From: Leuconostoc holzapfelii
Lineage (GTDB): Bacteria > Bacillota > Bacilli > Lactobacillales > Lactobacillaceae
Length of the DNA: 64,000 nt
Reading direction: 5' to 3'
Assembly (NCBI RefSeq): GCF_012396485.1
Contig: NZ_JAAXPO010000005.1
Span: 62,001-126,000 of the forward strand
A program made the position numbers and the translations under genes. Under the pieces are notes generated by a model, which did no database searches, was not told the origin of the DNA, and saw only the letters and a program-made list of their open reading frames with translations. This document shows, one piece after another, positions 7,316 to 15,303 of this stretch; the first letter of the stretch is position 1, and each line of letters starts with the position of its first letter.

Positions 7316-7480
7316 GTTTCGATAATTCATTACCAGCGAGTCTGAGTGGGTGTGAGTCAGATAATGAATGAAACGGCGCGTATTTGGAGTCAAACAATCA
7401 GATATTGAGCGGCGAAAGCTATTAGAGTGGTACCGCGGGTGAAAACTCGTCTCTTGTGTGACATCAAGAGACGAGTTTTT
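7316..7480 (+). promoter_or_regulatory. T-box leader of argS (tRNA-Arg responsive)
   Basis: The T-box core GAGTGGTACCGCGGG lies at 7425-7439. Its UGGU bulge (7428-7431) would pair with the ACCA end of an uncharged tRNA with discriminator A. It is followed by a strong terminator whose long perfect stem around ACTCGTCTCTTG at 7443-7480 ends in TTTTT. Upstream, GTTTC/GAAAC and ATTCATTA/TAATGAAT (7316-7374) form a hairpin with only a ~29-nt loop. That is shorter than a usual Stem I, and I could not place a specifier codon with confidence. Arginine specificity is inferred from argS downstream. Known mechanism: uncharged tRNA stabilises an antiterminator and lets RNA polymerase through. Confidence 0.85.
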
Positions 7481-7538
7481 ATTTTGCAGGCAAAAAATAC
7501 GGTATAATAAAAACTAATATAATAAAGGATACTTACAC

Positions 7539-9230
7539 ATGGCAGATAACACACAGGTTGTCACAGCACTAGCAGCAGTGTTGACAGATTTAACAGCATC
7601 AGAAATTGCTGAAAAGTTAGAAGCACCAAAATCATCAGAATTAGGGGATGTTGCCTTCCCAACGTTTACGTTGGCGAAAGTTTTGCGGCAAGCGCCACAA
7701 CAAATTGCGGCCAAGATTGTCGCAGAAATTGACCAAACTGGTTTTGAAAAGGTTGTCGCAACCGGGCCTTACGTGAATTTCTTCTTGGATAAAGTGGCGA
7801 CATCACGTGAGACGTTGCAAACAATTTTGACTTTACAGGCGGATTATGGGAACAATACCGATGGTCAAGGCGCCAATGTGACAATTGATATGTCGTCTCC
7901 TAACATCGCCAAGCCGATGTCAATGGGCCACTTGCGTTCAACAGTGATTGGCAACGCGTTGGCCAATATCACGGCTAAAAATGGTTACCAACCCATCAAA
8001 ATTAACCATTTGGGCGATTGGGGAACACAATTTGGTAAGTTGATTTACGCCTACAAGACATGGGGATCAGAAGATGAAGTGAAAGCCGATCCGATTGCAA
8101 CGTTGCTACGTTATTACGTGGAATTCCATGAAAAGGCCAAGGCCGATGATAGTTTGAACGATGAAGGTCGCGCTTGGTTTAAAAAGTTAGAAGACGGTGA
8201 CGAAGAAGCTTTGGCACTGTGGGCGTGGTTCCGTGAAGAATCCCTCAAAGAATTTACGGAAATCTATGATCGCTTAGATATTAGCTTTGATTCATTTAAC
8301 GGCGAAGCGTTCTACAACGACAAGATGGACAAAGTTGTGGACCTGTTGACTGAAAAAGACTTGTTGGTCACATCCCAAGGTGCCCAAATTGTTGATTTGT
8401 CAGAGATTAACCCCAACTTGACGCCTGCGATGATTAAGCGTACCGACGGCGCTACCTTGTACATGACGCGTGATTTGGCGGCAGCGGTTTATCGTAAGGA
8501 AACGTATGATTTTGCCAAGTCACTGTATGTGGTGGGTGGTGAACAACGTGAACATTTTGTGCAAATGAAAGCCGTGTTGTCATTGATGGGCTTTGCATGG
8601 GCCGATGATGTGGAACACATTTCCTTTGGGTTGATTACATTCAATGGTAAGAAGATGTCAACCCGTAAGGGTGATGTGGTCTTGTTGAAGGATGTGTTGA
8701 ACGATGCGCATGATTTGGCCTTGCAACAGATTCAAGAAAAGAACCCAACGCTTGAAAACAAAGCCGAAGTTGCCGAACAAGTGGGCGCTGGCGCCGTGGT
8801 CTTCCACGACTTGATGAATGACCGCACCAACAACTTTGACTTTAATTTGGAAGAAGTTGTGCGTTTTGAAGGCGACACGGGGCCATACGTGCAATATACC
8901 AATGCCCGTGCCAAGTCAATCTTGCGTAAGGCATCGGCTTCAGTCAGTTTGGATGCGGTAACGCTGGATGATCCAATGACATGGGACATTATCACAACGT
9001 TAAATAGCTTCCCAGCGACAGTTCAACGGGCTTGGCAACAGCGCGAAGCCAGCATCATTGCCAAGTATGCGCTGACACTTTCACGTGCCTTCAATAAGTA
9101 TTATGCCAACTCAAAGATTCTAACAGCAGATGAGCAATTGCAAGCGCGTTTGGCCTTGGTTGACGCCGTGACGATTGTGTTGACAGAAAGCTTGCGTTTA
9201 CTTGGTGTCAAAGCCCCTGAAGAAATGTAA
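7539..9230 (+). CDS. argS: Arginyl-tRNA synthetase
   Basis: This class I synthetase charges tRNA-Arg with arginine using ATP. The 563-residue length is normal. The N-terminal domain is followed by the HIGH-type motif in SSPNIAKPMSMGHLRS (residues 119-134). The KMSKS-type loop is KKMSTRKGD near residue 370. The C-terminal anticodon-binding helical domain ends RLLGVKAPEEM, close to the usual C-terminal Met. The ATG at 7539 follows AAAGGA with 9-10 nt spacing. Expression is controlled by the T-box immediately upstream. A TATAAT at 7503-7508 beyond the T-box terminator could give some constitutive transcription, but no -35 is clear. argR follows, so the two arginine genes probably share the transcript. 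Confidence 0.97.
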   Translation: MADNTQVVTALAAVLTDLTASEIAEKLEAPKSSELGDVAFPTFTLAKVLRQAPQQIAAKIVAEIDQTGFEKVVATGPYVNFFLDKVATSRETLQTILTLQADYGNNTDGQGANVTIDMSSPNIAKPMSMGHLRSTVIGNALANITAKNGYQPIKINHLGDWGTQFGKLIYAYKTWGSEDEVKADPIATLLRYYVEFHEKAKADDSLNDEGRAWFKKLEDGDEEALALWAWFREESLKEFTEIYDRLDISFDSFNGEAFYNDKMDKVVDLLTEKDLLVTSQGAQIVDLSEINPNLTPAMIKRTDGATLYMTRDLAAAVYRKETYDFAKSLYVVGGEQREHFVQMKAVLSLMGFAWADDVEHISFGLITFNGKKMSTRKGDVVLLKDVLNDAHDLALQQIQEKNPTLENKAEVAEQVGAGAVVFHDLMNDRTNNFDFNLEEVVRFEGDTGPYVQYTNARAKSILRKASASVSLDAVTLDDPMTWDIITTLNSFPATVQRAWQQREASIIAKYALTLSRAFNKYYANSKILTADEQLQARLALVDAVTIVLTESLRLLGVKAPEEM

Positions 9231-9283
9231 TGATGCGTACTTGATATCTTTGTGAAGATGTCAGGGTGAGTTATCTGCATCAT
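9230..9283 (+). other. Nested hairpin between argS and argR
   Basis: ATGATGC (9230-9236) pairs with GCATCAT (9277-9283). Inside, TGATATCTT (9242-9250) pairs with AAGATGTCA (9255-9263) around a TGTG loop. There is no T-run, so it is not an intrinsic terminator. The 3' arm abuts the argR ribosome site AGGAG (9285-9289), so the fold may affect argR translation or mRNA processing. Confidence 0.5.
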
Positions 9284-9294
9284 AGGAGAACGGT

Positions 9295-9765
9295 ATGATT
9301 TCAAAACAACAGCGTCAATCCTTAATTCTTGATATCATTCAAAATCAGGTCATCACAAGTCAAGAAGACTTATTGAGTGAACTGTTAAAAAATCAAGTTG
9401 AAACCACGCAAACAACGATTTCACGTGATATCCGGGCATTAGGGATTGTCCGGATTAAAGACATTGATGGTCAATTACGATACCAGCAATTGACATCAGA
9501 AGGTGAGCAAGACAATGTTGCCGTCACAGCTAATAATGTGGATGCAGCTATTGCGGAGTATGCAATTTTTGTCACACGGGTTCAGTTCATGACCATTATT
9601 AAGACAACAGACTCAAGTGGTAATGCAGTGGGCAGTATCATTGATGATGCGCATTTACCTGAAGTTGTGGCAACCTTAGCAGGGTTTGATACCATCTATG
9701 TGACGAGTCCCGATGAGGCAAGCGCCGAAGCCTTGACGACGCGCTGGTCAGCATTGGTAGGTTAA
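9295..9765 (+). CDS. argR: Arginine repressor ArgR/AhrC family
   Basis: A 156-residue transcription factor that senses L-arginine as a hexamer and regulates arginine synthesis or catabolism genes. The N-terminal winged helix contains TQTTISRDIRALG with the conserved Ser43-Arg44 of the recognition helix. The C-terminal oligomerisation/arginine-binding domain has GNAVGSIIDDAHLPEVVATLAGFDTIYV, where the Asp pair corresponds to the arginine-contacting acidic residues. No convincing ARG box is seen in its own upstream region. It sits between argS and a penicillin-binding protein gene that starts 3 nt after its stop. ArgR paralogues are common in this order, so which arginine genes it controls is open. 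Confidence 0.92.
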   Translation: MISKQQRQSLILDIIQNQVITSQEDLLSELLKNQVETTQTTISRDIRALGIVRIKDIDGQLRYQQLTSEGEQDNVAVTANNVDAAIAEYAIFVTRVQFMTIIKTTDSSGNAVGSIIDDAHLPEVVATLAGFDTIYVTSPDEASAEALTTRWSALVG

Positions 9766-9768
9766 GGC

Positions 9769-11841
9769 ATGAATGGTTTGAAGCAAGTAATGCATAAAAT
9801 TCGTGAGAAGATCCGGCCGGTGGCCAAACGTTGGCAACTGGGTCGGCTTCTCATCGTGCTCTTTTTAACCGGTTTCTTGTGTATGAGTGTCTATTTAGTG
9901 GTGTTGGCAAAAACGGCGCATGTTAAAAATTTGCAAGCAACCCTGGCGCAGACAACAACAGTTTATGATGATGCCGGCGATAAGGCTGGCGAATTGTATT
10001 CGCAAAAAGGGACTTATGTCAGTTACGACAAGATTTCGCAGAATATGCGTGATGCCGTGATTTCCAGTGAAGATCGCAATTTTTATCACGAACATGGTTT
10101 TTCCATCAAAGGTATTTTGCGTGCCGCCTTGTTAAACATTAAAAATAAAATTATGGGTTCCTCGGCGATTGCTGGGGGTGGCTCAACCTTAACTCAGCAA
10201 CTGGTTAAAAATGCCTATTTGACGCAAGAACAAACGATGACGCGTAAGGCGAAGGAAATTTTCTTGTCGATGCAAGTTGAACAAGATTACTCCAAAAATC
10301 AAATTTTAACGATGTACCTCAATAACGCGTGGTTTGGCCATGGCGTCTGGGGCGTGGAAGACGCGGCACAAAAGTATTTTGGCGTGCATGCCAGCCAACT
10401 CACTACCTCACAAGCCGCCACGTTGACGGCCATGCTGCCGAGTCCAGCATTGTATAATCCAATTGACCATCCGCAAGCTGCCTTGGATCGCCGTAATGTG
10501 GTCTTAGGCACGATGGTTGCCAATAAGAAACTCTCAAATTCGGACTATAAACTGGCCAAAGCGGCACCGATGTCTTTGCATGATACTTATAACAGTCAAA
10601 ACAATTATCAGTATCCTTGGTTCTTTGATTCAGTGATCAATGAAGCTATTCAGAAATATGGCCTGACGGAGTCAGATGTCATGAATCGTGGGTATAAGAT
10701 TTATACCACGTTGAATCAAAAAGATCAGACAAACCTACAAGATGATTTTAATAATCCGGCGATGTTTAATAACATTACGGATGCACAGGCTGCCAGTGTC
10801 GTCCTCAATGCTAAAACTGGCGGGGTACGTGCAGTTGCTGGCGCCCGCGAAACGACCCATACTTTCCGAGGCTTTAACTATGCAACCCAATCAAAATTGT
10901 CTCCAGGGTCAGCCATTAAGCCAATCGCGGTCTATGCACCGGCCTTGGAACGTGGTTATAGTATTGATACGATGTTACCAAATACCAATCGCACATTTGG
11001 CACGAACAATTACACGGTGCATAATGCCTTAAATGTGCAAACGGCGGATGTACCGATGTATTCAGCACTGGAACATTCTTATAATGTGCCAGCTGTCTAT
11101 TTGTTAAATAAAATCGGAATAAACGCGGGCTATGCGAGTGCGCAAAAGTTTGGTTTGCCATTGACTGATAAGGATAAAAATTTGTCCTTGGCTTTGGGTG
11201 GCTTAACCAATGGTGTATCGCCAATTCAAATGGCCCAGGCCTATACGGCTTTTGCGAATGATGGGGTGATGAGTGATGCGCATTTTATCACGAAGATTGT
11301 TGATGCTACGGGTAAGGTCATCGTTTCACAACCAAAAGCGCAACAAACGCGGGTGATTAGTTCTCAAGTGGCCGATAACATGACACGTATGATGCTAGGA
11401 ACCTACACGAACGGGACCGGACTTGGTGCGGCGCCACGTGGTTTCACAATTGCCGGAAAGACGGGAACGACTGAAAACTCAAACGACACCCAAAATGCCC
11501 AATCGTCGAAAGATTCTTGGGCGTTGGCCTATACAAAAGATGTCGTCGAAGCGAGCTGGATGGGGCTTGATACCCAAAATAAAGACAATAGTCTGCCTCT
11601 GGGCTTGACCGCAACAATGGGACCTTTAGTCAAATACTCATTGCAACAAATCTTGCCAAATACACCAGGTACGGACTTCTCAGTCACCAACCCCAATACG
11701 CCGACCGATAATAATAGTCAGACGAATCAAGGCTTTGACTGGCATAGCTTACAACAGGATTTCAACAATGGTGTCAACAAGGCGGTTGACGGTGCTGGCA
11801 AGGCTTGGCAAACGATTCAGGGCCTCTTTAGTGGACAATAA
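9769..11841 (+). CDS. Class A penicillin-binding protein (PBP1A/2A type)
   Basis: A bifunctional peptidoglycan polymerase and crosslinker. The 690-residue protein has a cytoplasmic N-terminus, one membrane anchor (about residues 27-49) and a family 51 transglycosylase domain with catalytic Glu101 in SSEDRNFYHEHG. GGSTLTQQLVKN and RKAKEIFLSMQ motifs follow. The transpeptidase domain has SxxK at Ser381-Lys384 (SAIK), SYN at 437-439 and KTGT at 564-567. The tail after the catalytic domain is Asn/Thr/Gln-rich. It starts 3 nt after argR with only a weak AAGG ribosome site, so translation may be coupled. PonA and Pbp2a-type names are both possible, so no symbol is given. Confidence 0.93.
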   Translation: MNGLKQVMHKIREKIRPVAKRWQLGRLLIVLFLTGFLCMSVYLVVLAKTAHVKNLQATLAQTTTVYDDAGDKAGELYSQKGTYVSYDKISQNMRDAVISSEDRNFYHEHGFSIKGILRAALLNIKNKIMGSSAIAGGGSTLTQQLVKNAYLTQEQTMTRKAKEIFLSMQVEQDYSKNQILTMYLNNAWFGHGVWGVEDAAQKYFGVHASQLTTSQAATLTAMLPSPALYNPIDHPQAALDRRNVVLGTMVANKKLSNSDYKLAKAAPMSLHDTYNSQNNYQYPWFFDSVINEAIQKYGLTESDVMNRGYKIYTTLNQKDQTNLQDDFNNPAMFNNITDAQAASVVLNAKTGGVRAVAGARETTHTFRGFNYATQSKLSPGSAIKPIAVYAPALERGYSIDTMLPNTNRTFGTNNYTVHNALNVQTADVPMYSALEHSYNVPAVYLLNKIGINAGYASAQKFGLPLTDKDKNLSLALGGLTNGVSPIQMAQAYTAFANDGVMSDAHFITKIVDATGKVIVSQPKAQQTRVISSQVADNMTRMMLGTYTNGTGLGAAPRGFTIAGKTGTTENSNDTQNAQSSKDSWALAYTKDVVEASWMGLDTQNKDNSLPLGLTATMGPLVKYSLQQILPNTPGTDFSVTNPNTPTDNNSQTNQGFDWHSLQQDFNNGVNKAVDGAGKAWQTIQGLFSGQ

Positions 11842-11877
11842 CACAAGACAGATTAGGAAAAATAAAAGGATAATAAA

Positions 11878-12231
11878 ATGACAGTTAATATTTATGATAA
11901 CGCCAACGAAATGGCACAGGTTTTGAAATCAACGACACAATACACAGCTTGGCAAACAGCATTTGATGCTATCCAAGCCGATGCCGAAGCAAAGGCCTTA
12001 TTTGATCAATTCCAAGCCATTCAAATGGCTGTGCAACAGATGATGCAAACGCAACAACAACCTGACGCAGAACAAGAAAAAACTTGGAATGATGTGGCGG
12101 CCAAGGTTCAAGAAAATGAGACAATCACCGCATTGTTAACGGCAGAACAAGCATTGAACACATTGTTGACAGAACTTAATGATATTGTGACTAAGCCAGT
12201 CGCAGACGCGTATGCAGCGCTTCGTCAGTAA
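11878..12231 (+). CDS. YlbF/YmcA family protein (YheA-like)
   Basis: A 117-residue all-helical protein. ANEMAQVLKSTTQYTAWQ, a central ALFDQFQAIQMAVQQMMQ helix and the C-terminal ALNTLLTELNDIVTKPV fit the YlbF/YmcA domain family (DUF964). Bacillus YlbF and YmcA work with YaaT in the RNase Y-associated complex controlling mRNA processing, competence and biofilm; the single-domain YheA-like members are less well understood. The middle is Gln-rich. It follows the penicillin-binding protein gene by 36 nt with an AAAGGA site. A short GGGCCA/TGGCCC hairpin after it may terminate the unit before the signal peptidase gene. Confidence 0.8.
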   Translation: MTVNIYDNANEMAQVLKSTTQYTAWQTAFDAIQADAEAKALFDQFQAIQMAVQQMMQTQQQPDAEQEKTWNDVAAKVQENETITALLTAEQALNTLLTELNDIVTKPVADAYAALRQ

Positions 12232-12240
12232 TGAACAACA

Positions 12241-12263
12241 AGTGGGCCAGTTTTGGCCCATTT
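12241..12263 (+). terminator. Possible intrinsic terminator after the YlbF-family gene
   Basis: TGGGCCA and TGGCCCA pair around GTTT and are followed by TTTTGTT. The hairpin is strong but the T-run is short. Confidence 0.55.
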
Positions 12264-12287
12264 TGTTAAAAATGAAAGAGGATTAAG

Positions 12288-12920
12288 ATGTCAAAGAAAT
12301 TTTTTGAGTTCTTCAAAGAATGGCTTCTACCAATTGGTGTGGCACTCATTATTGTGGCCCTGATTCGTGCCTTTCTTTTCACATTTGTTCATGTGAGTGG
12401 GCCGTCAATGACGCCAAATTTACAAAACAATGAATTAGTCGTGTTGAACAAGATTGCGAAGTACAAACGTGGGGATGTCGTGGTGTTTGATGCACGTCAA
12501 GAAGATCCGCGGATTCGCGCCGGCGAGAAAGATTATGTGAAGCGCATTATTGGGATGCCTGGCGACACGGTTTCATATAAAAACTCAAATCTATACGTCA
12601 ACGGCAAAGTTGTTAATCAGGACTTTATTGGGATCAATGAACGCACTGAAGGCACTGAAATGGCTTTTGGTAACAATTGGTCTTTGACAAGCTTGTCTTC
12701 GGGTGACTTGTGGCAGAAAAAAGATCGAAACCATACCAAAGTCCCAGCTGGTGAATATTTTGTCATGGGAGACCACCGCTCGGTTTCAAATGATAGTCGT
12801 TACTTTGGTTTTGTTGACGCAAAGCACATCGAAGGTAAAGTGATTGTGCCATTTTGGAATTCAAATGACACGGCAAAAGCGCATGTGAACCAGCAAAGTA
12901 AACACTTCTTTGCGAAATAA
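12288..12920 (+). CDS. lepB: Type I signal peptidase
   Basis: It cleaves signal peptides from exported pre-proteins at the outer face of the membrane. The 210-residue protein has one N-terminal transmembrane helix (about residues 12-34). The Ser-Lys catalytic pair is Ser40 in SGPSMTPNL and Lys85 in DYVKRIIGMPGD. The C-terminal box VMGDHRSVSNDSRYFG is intact. This is the Gram-positive one-anchor form. Ribosome site GAAAGAGG precedes the ATG. It ends just before the pyr operon promoter, with no clear terminator of its own. Multiple signal peptidases are common in this order, hence SipX-type names would also be acceptable. Confidence 0.95.
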   Translation: MSKKFFEFFKEWLLPIGVALIIVALIRAFLFTFVHVSGPSMTPNLQNNELVVLNKIAKYKRGDVVVFDARQEDPRIRAGEKDYVKRIIGMPGDTVSYKNSNLYVNGKVVNQDFIGINERTEGTEMAFGNNWSLTSLSSGDLWQKKDRNHTKVPAGEYFVMGDHRSVSNDSRYFGFVDAKHIEGKVIVPFWNSNDTAKAHVNQQSKHFFAK

Positions 12921-12922
12921 CA

Positions 12923-12951
12923 TTGCATCAACGCTGAAAAAATGATAATAT
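12923..12951 (+). promoter_or_regulatory. Promoter of the pyr operon
   Basis: TTGCAT (12923-12928) and TAATAT (12946-12951) are exactly 17 bp apart, and the attenuator follows directly. Confidence 0.75.
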
Positions 12952-12959
12952 ATGAGAAA

Positions 12960-13082
12960 CGATAAAACCTTTAATTAAGTCCAGAGAGACTTGCAAGGCT
13001 TTTAGATACTCGGGGTCATAGTCTAGGCTAGGACCGTAATTTTCTAGAACCGCGTAAGTCCAGAGACTTGCGCGGTTTTTTT
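12960..13082 (+). promoter_or_regulatory. PyrR-dependent attenuator of the pyrimidine operon
   Basis: The PyrR-binding stem-loop carries the conserved AGTCCAGAGAGACTTGCAAGG pattern at about 12978-12998. A terminator follows at 13048-13082: AACCGCG/CGCGGTT plus AAGTC/GACTT around a CAGA loop, then seven T residues. The intervening sequence (TCATAGTCTAGGCTAGGACCG) can form the antiterminator. In the known Bacillus/lactic mechanism PyrR with UMP binds the first stem and favours termination, so the operon is read when pyrimidines are scarce. pyrR itself is not in the window. Confidence 0.92.
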
Positions 13083-13099
13083 GGATAAAGAGGGGTATT

Positions 13100-14011
13100 A
13101 TGCGACATTTTCTGAATATCAATGCAATTGACCGGACTGACGTGTTAAAGTTGGTGCAAAGCGCGTTGGCGTTTAAGGCTGGCAAATCAGCTTCACCGAC
13201 CAATTTAACCGTGGCGAACCTTTTCTTTGAAAATTCAACCCGAACACACTCGAGTTTTCAAATGGCTGAAAACAAGCTTGGGTATCATCAAATCATCCTG
13301 GATCCGCAAACGAGTTCGATGTCAAAAGGTGAAAGTTTGGCCGATACGTTGAAAACGCTTAAAGCGATTGGGGTGGATGTGGCAGTTATTCGCCATGCTG
13401 TGACGGATTGGTATGTGCCAGTCTTGCAAGCAACAGGGCATGCCATGCCACACCTTGTGAACGCCGGTGATGGCAGCGGCCAGCATCCATCACAAAGTTT
13501 GCTTGATTTGGTCACAATCTATGAAGAATTTGGCCGGTTTGATGGGTTAAATATCCGGATTGTCGGGGACTTGTTGCATTCGCGTGTTGCCCGTTCCAAT
13601 GCTGAAATTTTACACCAGCTGGGTGCCAACGTCACTTTCTCAGGACCTGAAAGTTGGTTACCAGCTGATTTCCAACAATTTGGTGCATTTGTCGCAATTG
13701 ATAATGACTGGGCTAATCAAGATGTTGTCATGTTCTTACGGGTACAACACGAACGCATCACGCAGACGGAAAATCTGAGTTTTTCAACCAAACAGTATCA
13801 TGAACAATTTGGCCTTAATCAGACGCGTTACGCACAATTAAAACAGACCGCCATCATCATGCACCCCGCGCCAGTCAATCGTGACGTAGAGATTGCTGAT
13901 GAATTTGTTGAAGCGCCAAAATCACGTATTTTTGAACAAATGACCAATGGGGTATATGCCAGAATGGCGATCCTAGAATACACAATGGAGAATGAAAATG
14001 CAGCTGATTAA
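13100..14011 (+). CDS. pyrB: Aspartate carbamoyltransferase catalytic subunit
   Basis: It condenses carbamoyl phosphate with L-aspartate, the committed step of UMP synthesis. The 303-residue protein has the carbamoyl-phosphate loop FENSTRTHSSF (Ser46-Thr49), an HPSQSLLDL motif and the C-terminal HPAPVNRDVEI. No regulatory pyrI gene is present, as in other Gram-positive bacteria where the catalytic trimer works alone. First gene after the PyrR attenuator; ribosome site AGAGGGG precedes the ATG. It overlaps pyrC by 14 nt. Confidence 0.97.
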   Translation: MRHFLNINAIDRTDVLKLVQSALAFKAGKSASPTNLTVANLFFENSTRTHSSFQMAENKLGYHQIILDPQTSSMSKGESLADTLKTLKAIGVDVAVIRHAVTDWYVPVLQATGHAMPHLVNAGDGSGQHPSQSLLDLVTIYEEFGRFDGLNIRIVGDLLHSRVARSNAEILHQLGANVTFSGPESWLPADFQQFGAFVAIDNDWANQDVVMFLRVQHERITQTENLSFSTKQYHEQFGLNQTRYAQLKQTAIIMHPAPVNRDVEIADEFVEAPKSRIFEQMTNGVYARMAILEYTMENENAAD

Positions 14012-15266
14012 AAATGCCAAAGTACTCATTGCAGGCAAACTTGTTCAACGCGATGTTCTGATTGCAGGCCAGAAAATTGCCCAAGTTGCTGAAAACATCA
14101 CATCAGCCGAGGCTGAAGTATTCGAAGCAAATGGCGCCTTTCTGACCAATGGTCTTGTCGATGTACATGTGCACTTCCGTGAACCAGGATTTGAATATAA
14201 AGAAACGATTGCGACTGGTTCTGGAGCCGCGGCACGGGGTGGTTTCACAACGGTCGTGGCTATGCCAAACCTCAATCCTGTGCCTGATAATGCAGCGCGT
14301 GTTGCCAGCCAAGTGGCGTTAAACGAAGCTAATGGTGTGGTTCATGTGGCGCAATACGGAGCCATTTCTGCTGGTTTAACGGATCAAACGATTTCAGATA
14401 TTGCCGGGATGTCAGCAGCTGGCGCGGTGGCTTTTAGTAACGATGGTAAAGGTGTGCAAACAGCTGATACGATGCTACAAGCCATGCAGGCGGCGGCACG
14501 TGTCAATAAGCCGTTAGTGGCACACTTGGAAGATGATTCTTTGCTACATGGTGGCGTGATGAATGCGGGCGATACCGCCCAATCGCTTGGTTTGCCAGGG
14601 ATTACCGGACTGGCTGAAAGTGCGCAACTTGCCCGTGACTTAGTGATTGCCCAAGCGACAGGTGTGCATTATCATGTGGCACACATCTCAACAAAGACTG
14701 CTGTTGATTTGGTACGTATTGCCAAGTCGCAAGGTGTGCGGGTAACAGCTGAAGTGTCACCACACCACCTCTTACTAGCTGATACTGATATCACAGGCGA
14801 CAATGCCTTGTTCAAAATGAACCCGCCATTGCGTTCAGAAGAAGATCGTCAAGCTGTGTTAGCTGGGTTATTGGATGGCACCATTGATATGGTGGCAACC
14901 GACCATGCGCCACATGGCACAGCTGAAAAAGCCCAATCCTTTATGTCCGCACCATTTGGCATTACGGGAATTGAAACCAGCTTCCAATTGCTTTATACCC
15001 ACCTCGTTAAATCAGGTGTCATGACATTAGAAACATTAATTCAACGCATGTTGGATGCGCCAGTTGCTGCCTTTGGCTTACAGGCACCAACGCAAATTGC
15101 TGCCGGTCAAACCGCAGATTTAGTCTTGTTTGACTTGGCGGCACGCGATACGATTGCTGAAGCGGACTTTAAGTCCCTTGGTAAAAACACACCGTTTGTC
15201 GGCTGGTCAGTCTACGGTCGCACCGTAGCCACTTGGGTAGACGGCGACATTGTTTATCAACCCTAA
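13998..15266 (+). CDS. pyrC: Dihydroorotase
   Basis: This zinc hydrolase of the amidohydrolase superfamily interconverts carbamoyl aspartate and dihydroorotate. The 422-residue size and the metal motif DVHVHFREPG (His57, His59) mark the class I (long) dihydroorotase. Downstream are HYHVAHISTKTAVDLV and ATDHAPH, which carries the catalytic Asp-type residue. The ATG at 13998 is used because GGAG lies 7 nt before it; the ATG at 13992 is too close. The start lies inside pyrB, so translation is probably coupled. Confidence 0.96.
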   Translation: MQLIKNAKVLIAGKLVQRDVLIAGQKIAQVAENITSAEAEVFEANGAFLTNGLVDVHVHFREPGFEYKETIATGSGAAARGGFTTVVAMPNLNPVPDNAARVASQVALNEANGVVHVAQYGAISAGLTDQTISDIAGMSAAGAVAFSNDGKGVQTADTMLQAMQAAARVNKPLVAHLEDDSLLHGGVMNAGDTAQSLGLPGITGLAESAQLARDLVIAQATGVHYHVAHISTKTAVDLVRIAKSQGVRVTAEVSPHHLLLADTDITGDNALFKMNPPLRSEEDRQAVLAGLLDGTIDMVATDHAPHGTAEKAQSFMSAPFGITGIETSFQLLYTHLVKSGVMTLETLIQRMLDAPVAAFGLQAPTQIAAGQTADLVLFDLAARDTIAEADFKSLGKNTPFVGWSVYGRTVATWVDGDIVYQP

Positions 15267-15303
15267 AGCGCAAAACGCAAACTATAATAAGGATAAGAGA
15301 CAA

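Noticed and set aside
7503-7508. TATAAT downstream of the argS T-box terminator as a second argS promoter
   Set aside because: No -35 at 16-18 bp and no extended TG; it may be only AT-rich sequence. Mentioned but not annotated.
9230-9294. ARG-box operator before argR
   Set aside because: No pair of TATGAATA-type half-sites; the symmetry is better explained as RNA hairpins.
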